A stretch of DNA of 64,000 nucleotides, from assembly GCF_036090055.1 (NCBI RefSeq), contig NZ_CP107970.1, positions 2,482,501-2,546,500 of the forward strand, in the 5' to 3' direction. A program made the position numbers and the translations under genes. The notes beneath the pieces were generated by a model. That model worked only from the letters and a program-made list of their open reading frames with translations, did not search any database and had not been told where the DNA came from. Position 1 is the first letter of the stretch, and every line of letters starts with the position of its first letter. Source of the DNA: Nocardioides sp. NBC_00368 (GTDB lineage: Bacteria > Actinomycetota > Actinomycetes > Propionibacteriales > Nocardioidaceae). Shown here piece by piece: positions 24,953 through 34,740 of this stretch.

Positions 24953-25420
24953 TCAACCGCAGATCTCCCGAACCGCCTCACGAACAGCCTTGAAGTCCTC
25001 GGCCCGAGTCTGGTCCTCGGCCAGCCCGACGATCGCGGCGACGCCGTAGTCCTCGAAGAGCCGAGGCTGGGCGTCCTCGAGGTCGCCTGCGACCAGCACG
25101 ACGACACCGGCCGCGGTGCTCTCCGCGAACCTCACCGACCAGGTGGGCTGCTGGAGTCCGCCGACGCGTTCGATGGTGTCCTTCGCCTCGTCGCTCGACA
25201 CGTCCTGGTCGCACGTCAGCTGGCCGTTGACGAGCAGCTCGCGCTCCCCCGCCTCTCCCGACCTCGTGCTCTCACCGGTCACGGGTTCGGCGGGTTCCGC
25301 GGTCCCCTCTCCGCACCCGGCGAGCCCGGCAAGCCCGGCGAGCGCGGCCACGAGCGCACAGATCACCAGCGGCGTACGCCACAACTGCGGTCTCGCCCGC
25401 CACAACTGCAGTCTCGCCAT
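24953..25420 (-). CDS. small predicted lipoprotein, last gene of the alkylation repair operon
   Basis: The 155-residue protein has a signal peptide with lipobox LAGC (GLAGLAGCGEG, Cys near residue 36) followed by a Glu/Gly/Thr-rich spacer and a soluble domain with one Cys pair (LTCDQD and REICG). I recognise no family. The ATG at 25420 overlaps the ogt stop (TGATG). The first dozen codons (LQLWRARPQLWR) are made of two tandem 20-base repeats related to palindrome family C, so the signal peptide has been built partly from repeat DNA. Confidence 0.7.
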   Translation of the reverse strand: MARLQLWRARPQLWRTPLVICALVAALAGLAGLAGCGEGTAEPAEPVTGESTRSGEAGERELLVNGQLTCDQDVSSDEAKDTIERVGGLQQPTWSVRFAESTAAGVVVLVAGDLEDAQPRLFEDYGVAAIVGLAEDQTRAEDFKAVREAVREICG

Positions 25421-25899
25421 CAGAAGAGGGCGCCGCTCTCCAGTCCCAGCAGCGTCGTCTTGCGGTCCAGCCCACCGGCGTAGCCGGTCAGCGAGCCGTT
25501 CGCGCCGACGACGCGGTGACAGGGGATCACGATCGGGATCGGGTTCTTGCCGTTGGCGAGCCCGACCGCGCGGGCGCCGTGGCCGGTCAGCTCGAGGCGG
25601 CCGGCGATCTGCCCGTAGGAGCAGGTCGTGCCGTACTCGATCTTCAACAGCTGCTCCCATACCCTCTCCTGGAACGCGGTCCCGGAGGGCGCGAGCGGCA
25701 GGTCGAAGGTGGTCCGGTCACCGGCGAAGTACTCGCCGAGCTGCCGGGCGCACTCCGTCAGCAGCGGGTCCGAGTCGGACCTTTCCCCGCGCGGCCGGCC
25801 CTCGGCGTAGAGCGCGGGCATGAAGTCGATCGCGGTGATCGCGCCGTCGTGCGCGACCAGCCGGAGCTCGCCGACGGGCGAGTCGATGATGGTCCACAT
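25420..25899 (-). CDS. ogt: methylated-DNA--protein-cysteine methyltransferase
   Basis: This 159-residue Ogt/AGT repairs O6-alkylguanine by transferring the alkyl group to its own cysteine. The active site is IPCHRVV, followed by GSLTGYAGGLDRK; the recognition helix region is EYGTTCSYGQIAGRL. ATG 25899 overlaps the stop of the upstream glycosylase gene (TGATG), which fixes the start; a longer reading would lie inside that gene. Confidence 0.94.
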   Translation of the reverse strand: MWTIIDSPVGELRLVAHDGAITAIDFMPALYAEGRPRGERSDSDPLLTECARQLGEYFAGDRTTFDLPLAPSGTAFQERVWEQLLKIEYGTTCSYGQIAGRLELTGHGARAVGLANGKNPIPIVIPCHRVVGANGSLTGYAGGLDRKTTLLGLESGALF

Positions 25900-27395
25900 C
25901 AGAGTTCCTCCAGAGCAGTCAGTGAAGTCCACAGGTAGAGCAGGGCGTACGAGCGCCACGGCCGCCACGCGGCGGGATCCGCCGCGTGCGCGCCGAGCAC
26001 TTCCAGCGCTCGTCGGATGCCGACGTCGGTCGGCAGGAAGACATCGGGGTGGCCGAGGGAACGCAGCGCGACGTAGTCGGCGGTCCAGGGGCCGACGCCG
26101 GGCAGGCCGAGCAGCTGCTCGTGCACGACGTCGCGATCGGTGCCGCGGTCGAGCTGGAGCTCGCCGGAGGCGAGGGCCGCGGCCAGGCCGGTGACCGCCC
26201 GCCCGCGCGAGCGCGGCATGGGCATGCCGGCCGGGTCGGCGGCGGCGAGGGTCTCCGCGGACGGGAACAGATGGGTGAGACCGTCGATCTCGGTCGCGAT
26301 CGGGCGGCCGTGCTCGGCGACGATCCCCGCCAGCACCGTACGCGCGCCGGCGACCGAGACCTGCTGCCCCACGATCGTACGCAGCGCCAGCTCGCCGCCG
26401 TCGACGGTGCCGGGCACCCGCAGCCCCGGCAGCGCCAGGGCCAGCGGACCGATGACCGGGTCGCCGGAGAAGACGTCGCCGACAGCGCGCGGGTCGCAGT
26501 CGGCGTCGAGCAGCCTCCGGGCGCGCTCGACCGCCGCGGTGGTGTCCCGCAGGTCGGTGAGCTTGAAGGTCGCGTGGACGAAGCCGGTCTCACCCTCGGG
26601 GATGTCGGCGAGCTCGAGGCGCAGCGTGCCCGGTCCGTTGGGCAGATCGAGGCTGCGGGCGAACCACAGCCGTCCGTCCTCGACCCCTGCGACCTCCACG
26701 CCCGGCACCACGTGGTCGCGCAGGAAGGCGTGCAGGGCACGGCCGGCGAACGGGGTACGGACGGCGAGCCGCAGCGCGATCGTCCCGTCGGCCCGGCGCC
26801 GCGAGCCACGGCGCCCGCGGAGCTCGGTCGGCGAGGCCGCGTAGACCTCGCGGACGGTGTCGTTGAACTGGCGTACGCTCGAGAAGCCCGCCGCGAACGC
26901 GATGTCCGCGAAACCGAGCTCGGTGGTCTCGACCAGCGTCCGTGCGGTCTGCGCGCGCCGCGCCCGCGCCAAGGCCAAGGGGCCGGCGCCGAGCTCGGTG
27001 GTCAGCAGCCGGGTCAGGTGGCGCGGCGAGTAGCCGACCCGGCGGGCCAGCCCCTCGACACCCTCCCGGTCGACGACTCCGTCGGCGATCAGCCGCATCG
27101 CGCGTCCGGCCAGCGTCGCAGCCACGTCCCACTCCGGGCTGCCCGGGGTGGCGTCGGGGCGGCAGCGCTTGCACGCGCGGTAGCCGGCCGCCTGGGCCGC
27201 CGCGGCGGTCCGGTGGAACGACACATTGGTCAGAGCCGGGGTGCGCGCCGGGCACGAGGGGCGGCAGTAGATCCCGGTCGAGGCCACTGCCGTGTAGAAG
27301 ACCCCGTCGAAGCGCCGGTCGCGCGACCGAACGGCGCGGTAGCACGACTCGAAGTCGAGTCCGTTCACGCTCGTCGTCCCATCCATGTCCCCCAT
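25899..27395 (-). CDS. alkA: Ada-AlkA fusion: methyl-phosphotriester sensor, AraC HTH and 3-methyladenine glycosylase
   Basis: The 498-residue protein has three parts. Residues 1-90 are the Ada zinc domain, with the four cysteines in GIYCRPSCPAR and ACKRCRPDATPG. Residues 95-200 hold two AraC-type helix-turn-helix motifs (RRVGYSPRHLTRLL, IAFAAGFSSVRQFNDTVRE). The remainder is AlkA: GELALRTIVGQQVS, the helix-hairpin-helix LLGLPGVGPWTADYVALR and catalytic Asp in FLPTDVGIRR. It should both sense methylated DNA and excise alkylated bases. It heads an operon with ogt. Start may be ATG 27395 or 27386. Confidence 0.92.
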   Translation of the reverse strand: MGDMDGTTSVNGLDFESCYRAVRSRDRRFDGVFYTAVASTGIYCRPSCPARTPALTNVSFHRTAAAAQAAGYRACKRCRPDATPGSPEWDVAATLAGRAMRLIADGVVDREGVEGLARRVGYSPRHLTRLLTTELGAGPLALARARRAQTARTLVETTELGFADIAFAAGFSSVRQFNDTVREVYAASPTELRGRRGSRRRADGTIALRLAVRTPFAGRALHAFLRDHVVPGVEVAGVEDGRLWFARSLDLPNGPGTLRLELADIPEGETGFVHATFKLTDLRDTTAAVERARRLLDADCDPRAVGDVFSGDPVIGPLALALPGLRVPGTVDGGELALRTIVGQQVSVAGARTVLAGIVAEHGRPIATEIDGLTHLFPSAETLAAADPAGMPMPRSRGRAVTGLAAALASGELQLDRGTDRDVVHEQLLGLPGVGPWTADYVALRSLGHPDVFLPTDVGIRRALEVLGAHAADPAAWRPWRSYALLYLWTSLTALEEL

Positions 27396-27561
27396 GTTGC
27401 CGCGTTAGGAACGAAATTACGCGCGGTTTTCGGACAGTGCCTTCCTCATGGTTTCACATTGCCGTTACCTGAAGAAGCAACCTCTCGGCTCACTGGCGCG
27501 TACAACCTGTGTGGGCTGCACACGCAGACGGTCTGCTCACGCGGATGGGCGAGGGAGGGTG

Positions 27562-28728
27562 ATGAGGTCGGAGACGAGATCAGGCACGCGTACGGTCGTG
27601 CTCACCGTCGTGATCACCATGCTGTTCCTGGCGGTCGGCACCGGGATCGGCACCTGGGCGTTCTACGGCCATCTCAACCGCAACCTCGGCTCCGGCGGCG
27701 ACATCCACCACCTCGTCGAGGAGCCGGAGAACCAGGACGAGGGCCCCAAGCAGCCGCTCAACATCCTGATCCTCGGCACCGACGGACGTGACTGTGCGGG
27801 TTGCTCGATCGACGGTGAGGGCGGCTCGGGCGGCTCCGACAGCACGATCCTGCTCCACGTCGCCGCCGACCGGAAGTCGGCCTACGGGGTCTCGATCCCC
27901 CGCGACGCGCTCGTCGACCGGCCCGAGTGCACCGCCCCCGACGGCACCACGATCCCCGAGGCCAGCGGCGTGATGTGGAACCAGGCCTACGCCCTCGGCG
28001 GCCCGATCTGCACCGCTCGCCAGACCGAGCTGCTCACCGGCATCCCGGTCGACCACTACCTCGCTCTCGACTTCGCCGGGTTCCGCGGCATGGTCGACGC
28101 CGTCGGCGGCGTCACGATCTGCATCCCCGAGGAGATCGACGACGAGGAGCACAACATCTTCCTCCCCGCCGGGACCCACAACCTGCGCGGGAAGCAGGCG
28201 CTCGACTACGTACGCAACCGCTCCTCCACCCCCAACGCCGACCTCGGCAGGATGCGGCGTCAGCAGTACTTCCTCACCGCTCTCGCCACCAAGGTCCTCT
28301 CCGCCGGCACCCTGACCCGCCCACGCCGGCTGGCCACGTTCGCCACCGAGCTGTCGAAGTCGATCACCACCGACATCGGCTCCGTCGCCGGGCTGGCCGA
28401 GCTGGCCGCCCAGATGCGCGACGTCGACCCGGACAGCATCGAGTTCGAGACGGTGCCCAACCAGGCCTATCCCGAGGGCGATCCCAACTGGGGCCGGCTC
28501 CAGATCCTCCCGAAGGCCGACGACCTGTGGCAGCGGATGCTCGAGGACCGTCCCCTGCACGACCCGGCGAGCGCCCCGGCGAGCTCACCGACCAGCTCTC
28601 CGACGAGCGCCACCACACCCGCGAACCCCGAGGTCAGCGCCTCCCCCAACGAGGTCCCGGCCGAGTCCGTGACCCCCGAGCAGCAGGAGAAGGACGCCGC
28701 CGACAACGGCCTGTGCGCACCCGCGTGA
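27562..28728 (+). CDS. LytR-CpsA-Psr (LCP) family cell-wall glycopolymer transferase
   Basis: LCP proteins attach anionic polymers or polysaccharides to peptidoglycan outside the membrane. The 388-residue protein has an N-terminal membrane helix (VVLTVVITMLFLAVGTGIGTW), the LCP core with LNILILGTDGRD, DSTILLHV, YGVSIPRDALVD, a middle with GGVTICIPEEIDD and LRGKQALDYVRNR, and a C-terminal Ser/Pro/Thr-rich tail. Conserved Asp and Arg residues are present. Cysteines in DCAGCSID may be paired. ATG 27562 follows GGGAGG; GTG 27559 is possible. Confidence 0.88.
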   Translation: MRSETRSGTRTVVLTVVITMLFLAVGTGIGTWAFYGHLNRNLGSGGDIHHLVEEPENQDEGPKQPLNILILGTDGRDCAGCSIDGEGGSGGSDSTILLHVAADRKSAYGVSIPRDALVDRPECTAPDGTTIPEASGVMWNQAYALGGPICTARQTELLTGIPVDHYLALDFAGFRGMVDAVGGVTICIPEEIDDEEHNIFLPAGTHNLRGKQALDYVRNRSSTPNADLGRMRRQQYFLTALATKVLSAGTLTRPRRLATFATELSKSITTDIGSVAGLAELAAQMRDVDPDSIEFETVPNQAYPEGDPNWGRLQILPKADDLWQRMLEDRPLHDPASAPASSPTSSPTSATTPANPEVSASPNEVPAESVTPEQQEKDAADNGLCAPA

Positions 28729-28748
28729 GTGTGATGTGATCCACTCAC
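28725..28748. promoter_or_regulatory. inverted repeat just upstream of hutH
   Basis: GTGAGTG (28725-28731) and CACTCAC (28742-28748), ending three bases before the hutH ATG and overlapping the LCP stop codon. There is no obvious ribosome binding site in the same space. It could be an operator for hut or a hairpin that affects initiation; this is inference. Confidence 0.35.
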
Positions 28749-28751
28749 CTC

Positions 28752-30293
28752 ATGACCAACACCACGGTTCCCGTCGGGGTCGGCGCCCTCACCTTCGACC
28801 AGGTAGTCGCCGTCGCCCGTCATGACGCCCCCATCACCCTCACCGACGAGTCCCTGAAGGCGATGGCCACGAGCCGCGCGCTCATCGAGGACCTCGCCCA
28901 CGACACCCGGCCCCACTACGGCATCTCGACCGGCTTCGGCGCGCTGGCCAACACCTCGATCCCGCCCGAGCACCGCGCCCAGCTGCAGGCCTCGCTGGTC
29001 CGCTCGCACGCGGCCTCCTCGGGCGCCGAGATCGAGAAGGAGGTCGTACGCGGCCTCATGCTGCTCCGCCTCTCGACCCTCGCCACGGGGCGGACCGGAG
29101 TGCGCCCCGAGGTCGCCCAGACCTACGCCGCGCTCCTGAACGCCCAGATCACCCCGGTCATCGGCGAGTACGGCTCGCTGGGCTGCTCCGGCGACCTGGC
29201 CCCGCTCGCCCACTGCGCGCTCGCGGCGATGGGCGAGGGCGACGTACGCAACGCCGACGGCGAGCTGGTGCCCGCGGCCGACGCGCTCGCGGCCGCCGGG
29301 ATCACCCCGGTCGCGCTGCGCGAGAAGGAGGGGCTGGCGCTGATCAACGGCACCGACGGGATGCTGGCGATGCTCGTCCTGGCGCTCGCCGACCTCGATG
29401 ACCTGGTGGCCACCGCGGACATCGCCGGAGCGCTCAGCATCGAGGGGCTCCAGGGCACCGACAGCGTCTTCGCCGAGGACCTCCAGGCGCTGCGTCCGCA
29501 CGCCGGCCAGGCGACCTCGGCCGCCAACATCCGCGCCGTCCTCGCGGACAGCGGCATCGTCGCCGACCACCGCGGGACCGGGTTCACCCGGGTGCAGGAC
29601 GCCTACTCGCTGCGCTGTGCGCCCCAGGTCCACGGCGCGGTGCGCGACACCATGGCCCACGCCGCCCGGGTGGCGGAGACCGAGCTCGCCAGCGCGGTCG
29701 ACAATCCGGTCGTCACGCTCGACGGCCGGGTCGAGTCCAACGGCAACTTCCACGGCGCACCGATCGGCTACGTACTCGACTTCCTGGCCATCGCCACCGC
29801 CGACCTCGCCTCGATCTCCGAGCGCCGCACCGACCGGTTCCTCGACAAGGCCCGCAACCACGGGCTGCCGCCGTTCCTCGCCCACGACCCCGGGGTCGAC
29901 TCGGGGCACATGATCGCGCAGTACACCCAGGCCGGGATCGTCTCCGACCTCAAGCGCCTGGCCGTCCCGGCGAGCGTCGACTCCATCCCCACCTCCGCGA
30001 TGCAGGAGGACCACGTCTCGATGGGCTGGAACGCCGCCCGCAAGCTCCGTCGCGCCATCTCCGGCGCACGTCAGGTCGTCGCGATCGAGATCCTCACCGC
30101 CGCGCGCGCGATCGACATGCGCGCCCCGGAGCGCCCCGGCGCCGTCGGTGCCGCACTGGTCGAGCAGATCCGCACGCTGGTCCCGGCCCCCGGGCCCGAC
30201 CGCTTCCTGGCCCCCGACATCAAGGCCGTCGTGGACCTCGTCGCCACCGGTGCGCTGCTCGACAAGGCGCGCACCCTCGCCGAGATCCGCTGA
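28752..30293 (+). CDS. hutH: histidine ammonia-lyase
   Basis: HutH deaminates L-histidine to urocanate, the first step of histidine use. The 513-residue protein has the lyase motifs GISTGFGALAN, the MIO cofactor region GSLGCSGDLAPLAH (Cys145-Ser146-Gly147, where many family members have Ala-Ser-Gly), ALINGTDGM, NFHGAPIGY and QEDHVSMGWNAARK. Start ATG 28752 lies 23 bases after the LCP gene with no clear ribosome site. hutU follows after 172 bases that contain two palindromes. Confidence 0.94.
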   Translation: MTNTTVPVGVGALTFDQVVAVARHDAPITLTDESLKAMATSRALIEDLAHDTRPHYGISTGFGALANTSIPPEHRAQLQASLVRSHAASSGAEIEKEVVRGLMLLRLSTLATGRTGVRPEVAQTYAALLNAQITPVIGEYGSLGCSGDLAPLAHCALAAMGEGDVRNADGELVPAADALAAAGITPVALREKEGLALINGTDGMLAMLVLALADLDDLVATADIAGALSIEGLQGTDSVFAEDLQALRPHAGQATSAANIRAVLADSGIVADHRGTGFTRVQDAYSLRCAPQVHGAVRDTMAHAARVAETELASAVDNPVVTLDGRVESNGNFHGAPIGYVLDFLAIATADLASISERRTDRFLDKARNHGLPPFLAHDPGVDSGHMIAQYTQAGIVSDLKRLAVPASVDSIPTSAMQEDHVSMGWNAARKLRRAISGARQVVAIEILTAARAIDMRAPERPGAVGAALVEQIRTLVPAPGPDRFLAPDIKAVVDLVATGALLDKARTLAEIR

Positions 30294-30304
30294 CCGCCAC
30301 CGCG

Positions 30305-30380
30305 CGCCGCTTTCCCGCCATGGTGGGAAAGCGGCGCAATCGGTCCGCAGATCCCGCGGCAGAATCCCGCCATGGCGGGA
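30305..30380. repeat. two hairpin palindromes between hutH and hutU (family E)
   Basis: First hairpin: perfect 12-base arms CGCCGCTTTCCC (30305-30316) and GGGAAAGCGGCG (30325-30336) around GCCATGGT. Second: perfect 16-base palindrome TCCCGCCATGGCGGGA at 30365-30380. Both share the core CCCGCCATGG. A polarity or mRNA-processing role within the hut transcript is possible. Confidence 0.75.
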
Positions 30381-30465
30381 AAATGCGCCGATACCAGCCC
30401 TCCAGGACGAACTTTTCGCCGGGGCGGGCTGACGCCCGATCCCCGGATGAGGTGAGATGGACCAC

Positions 30466-32121
<1,656 letters not shown>

Positions 32122-32124
32122 CCC

Positions 32125-32190
32125 GCCGAGTCGGCTCATCTTGACCACAATGCTCGCCGAGTCGGGCCCGTCAAGACGGGCCGACTCGGC
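32125..32190. repeat. palindrome family D, copy 1
   Basis: GCCGAGTCGGGCCCGTC (32156-32172), AA, then GACGGGCCGACTCGGC (32175-32190) with one bulged base, preceded by a separate GCCGAGTCGGC half unit at 32125. It lies between hutU and the M20 gene. A related element is at 60938-61012. Confidence 0.75.
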
Positions 32191-32209
32191 AAAGAAGTAG
32201 AGGAAGACT

Positions 32210-33433
32210 GTGAGTTTGGACGTCGTCGAACTGCTGGGCGAGATCGCCGAGATCGGCCGCGACCCGGTGCGTGGTGGCTACTCCCGGCACGTCTACGAAC
32301 CGGCAGAGCTGGAGCTGCGCGAGTGGTTCCGGCGTACGTCGGCAGGGCTCGGCCTCGAGATCGAGACCGACCGCAACGGCAACATCTGGGCCCACTGGGG
32401 CCCGAAGGAAACGGGGACGGTCGCGATCGGGTCGCATCTCGACTCGGTGCCGGGCGGGGGCGCCTACGACGGCCCGCTCGGCGTCGCGTCCTCGCTGGCC
32501 GCGGTCGCGGCGCTCATGGACGAGGGCTTCGTCCCGGCCCGGCCGGTGACGGTCGCGGCGTTCGGCGAGGAGGAGGGCTCCCGGTTCGGCATCGCCTGCC
32601 TGGGATCGAAGCTGATGACCGGTGCCATCCCCGGCACCACGGTGGCGGCGCTCACCGACGGCACCGGTGTGACGTACGCCGAGGCCTGCCGGGCGGACGG
32701 GATCGACCCGGCCGGGCTCGGCCGCGACGAGGAGCGGCTGGCGAGCCTGGCGGCCTTCGTCGAGCTCCACGTGGAGCAGGGCATCGGGCTCGCCGACCTC
32801 GATACGTCGGTCGCGGTGGCCTCGAGCATCCTGGCCCACGGCCGCTGGAAGCTGGTCTTCTCCGGGGAGGGCAACCACGCCGGCGCGACCCGGATGCGCG
32901 ACCGGCGCGACCCGGTGGCCGCGATGGCGGCCGCGGTGCTCGCCGCCCAGCGGATCGCGTCGGCCCACGACGGGGCCGACGCGGCGCGGGCCACGATCGG
33001 GCGTCTCACCCCGATCCCGGGCGGCACCAACGTGATCGCGTCCCGGGTGGATGCCTGGCTCGACGTACGCGGCGACACCGACCCGCAGACCCGAGCCCTC
33101 CTCGACGAGATCCTGGAGGCCTCCCACGCGGTCGCGAAGGAGCACGGCTGCAGCCTGGAGGTGACCGAGGAGTCCTACGTCTCCACCGTCCACTTCGACC
33201 CTGACCTGCGACAACGGCTCGTCGGAGCACTCGGCGGGGTGCCGGTGCTCGCGACAGGCGCCGGCCACGACGCCGGCATCCTGGCCTCCGACGTCCCGAC
33301 CGCGATGCTCTTCACCCGCAACCCCACCGGCGTCTCCCACTCGCCCTACGAGACCGCCACCGACGACGACTGCCGGGCCGGGGCGCGAGCCCTGACCGAG
33401 GTCGTCCGGCTGCTGGCGAGCGAGCCCCGATGA
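32210..33433 (+). CDS. M20-family amidohydrolase of the hut cluster (allantoate amidohydrolase/N-carbamoylase type)
   Basis: The 407-residue protein is a metal-dependent M20/M28-like hydrolase: IGSHLDSVPGGGAYDG (first metal ligands), FGEEEGSRFGIACLGS, FVELHVEQGIGL and the late GHDAGILAS. Family members split allantoate, N-carbamoyl or related N-acyl amino acids. Here it lies between hutU and hutF with an ATGA overlap to hutF. HutF yields N-formyl-L-glutamate, and no HutG deformylase gene is present, so this enzyme probably removes the formyl group (inference from context). Start GTG 32210, GAGGAAG 5 to 11 bases upstream. Confidence 0.85.
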   Translation: MSLDVVELLGEIAEIGRDPVRGGYSRHVYEPAELELREWFRRTSAGLGLEIETDRNGNIWAHWGPKETGTVAIGSHLDSVPGGGAYDGPLGVASSLAAVAALMDEGFVPARPVTVAAFGEEEGSRFGIACLGSKLMTGAIPGTTVAALTDGTGVTYAEACRADGIDPAGLGRDEERLASLAAFVELHVEQGIGLADLDTSVAVASSILAHGRWKLVFSGEGNHAGATRMRDRRDPVAAMAAAVLAAQRIASAHDGADAARATIGRLTPIPGGTNVIASRVDAWLDVRGDTDPQTRALLDEILEASHAVAKEHGCSLEVTEESYVSTVHFDPDLRQRLVGALGGVPVLATGAGHDAGILASDVPTAMLFTRNPTGVSHSPYETATDDDCRAGARALTEVVRLLASEPR

Positions 33434-34740
33434 GCCCCGGCACGATCCGGATCCACGCCGAGCGGGCCCTGGTCGACGGTGCCGAGGTCACCGACGTCGT
33501 GATCGAGGTGACCGACGGCCGGATCTCCGCTATCACCCCGAGCGACGGCGCGCAGACCGCCGACCTCCGCCTCGGCACCGTGCTCGCCGGCTCCGGCAAC
33601 GCCCACTCCCACGCCTTCCACCGCGCGCTGCGCGGCCGGACGCACGACCAGGGCGGCGACTTCTGGCGCTGGCGCGAACAGATGTACGCCGTCGCCGACC
33701 GCCTCACCCCCGACTCCTACGAGCAGCTGGCCGAGGCCGTCTTCGCCGAGATGCTGGTGACCGGCTGGACGTCGGTCGCCGAGTTCCACTACATCCATCA
33801 CCGGCCCGACGGCTCGCCCTACGAGGATCCCAACGCCTTCGGCGCAGCGCTCATCCGCGCCGCCGCGAGCGTCGGGATCCGCCTGGCCCTCCTCGACACG
33901 CTCTACCTGACCAGCGCCCCGGGCAGACCGCTCCTCCCCGAGCAGCGCCGCTTCGGCGACGGCACCGCGGCCGCCTGGCTCGACCGCTGGCGCCGCCTCC
34001 ACGAGCAGCAGCACACCGTCGGCGCGGCCATCCACTCCGTACGCGCGGTCTCCCCCGACGACATCGCTCTGGTCGCCGAGGGGCTACCCCCTGAGGCGCC
34101 CCTGCACGTCCACCTCTCCGAGCAGCCGGCGGAGAACGAGCAGTCGCTGGCCGCGTACGGACGGACGCCGACGCAGGTGCTCGCCGATGCCGGTGCGCTC
34201 TCGCCGCGCACCTGGCTGGTCCACGCCACCCATCTGACCGAGGACGACATGGCCCTCATCGCAGAGAGCGGCGCGGGGGTGCTGATGTGCCCGACCACCG
34301 AGGCCGACCTCGGCGACGGCATCGGCCCGGCCCGAGAGCTGGCCGACCACGGAGTACGGATCGCCCTCGGCTCCGACCAGAACGCTGTCATCGACCCCTG
34401 GCTCGAGGTGCGCGGCCTGGAGGCCGGCGAACGCCTGCGGTCCCGGAAGCGCGGCCGCTTCTCCCTCACCGACCTCGAGTCCGCCCGCACGACCGACGGC
34501 TACGCCGCCTGCGGCCTGACCGGCGGCCTCCGGGTCGGTGCCAGCGCCGACCTGGTGGAGATCGACCCCGATTCCGTACGCACCGCCGGAGCCGCCCTCG
34601 ACCAGCTCGCCCTCGTGGCGACCGCCACCGACGTGACCAGGGTCGTCGTCGGCGGACAGGTGGTGGCCGAGAACGGTCGGCTGGCCGACGGCCGCGACCC
34701 GGCCATCCTGGTGACCGACGCACTGAAGGAGCTCCGATGA
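33430..34740 (+). CDS. hutF: formimidoylglutamate deiminase
   Basis: HutF converts N-formimino-L-glutamate to N-formyl-L-glutamate and ammonia. The 436-residue amidohydrolase-fold protein has the first metal motif GNAHSHAFHRALRG, HVHLSEQPAENEQS, WLVHATHLTEDD, MCPTTEADLGDG and the catalytic Asp in ALGSDQNAVID. ATG 33430 overlaps the upstream stop (ATGA) and its own stop overlaps hutI, so the three genes are coupled. It shows that this organism uses the formylglutamate route rather than direct formiminoglutamase. Confidence 0.93.
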   Translation: MSPGTIRIHAERALVDGAEVTDVVIEVTDGRISAITPSDGAQTADLRLGTVLAGSGNAHSHAFHRALRGRTHDQGGDFWRWREQMYAVADRLTPDSYEQLAEAVFAEMLVTGWTSVAEFHYIHHRPDGSPYEDPNAFGAALIRAAASVGIRLALLDTLYLTSAPGRPLLPEQRRFGDGTAAAWLDRWRRLHEQQHTVGAAIHSVRAVSPDDIALVAEGLPPEAPLHVHLSEQPAENEQSLAAYGRTPTQVLADAGALSPRTWLVHATHLTEDDMALIAESGAGVLMCPTTEADLGDGIGPARELADHGVRIALGSDQNAVIDPWLEVRGLEAGERLRSRKRGRFSLTDLESARTTDGYAACGLTGGLRVGASADLVEIDPDSVRTAGAALDQLALVATATDVTRVVVGGQVVAENGRLADGRDPAILVTDALKELR

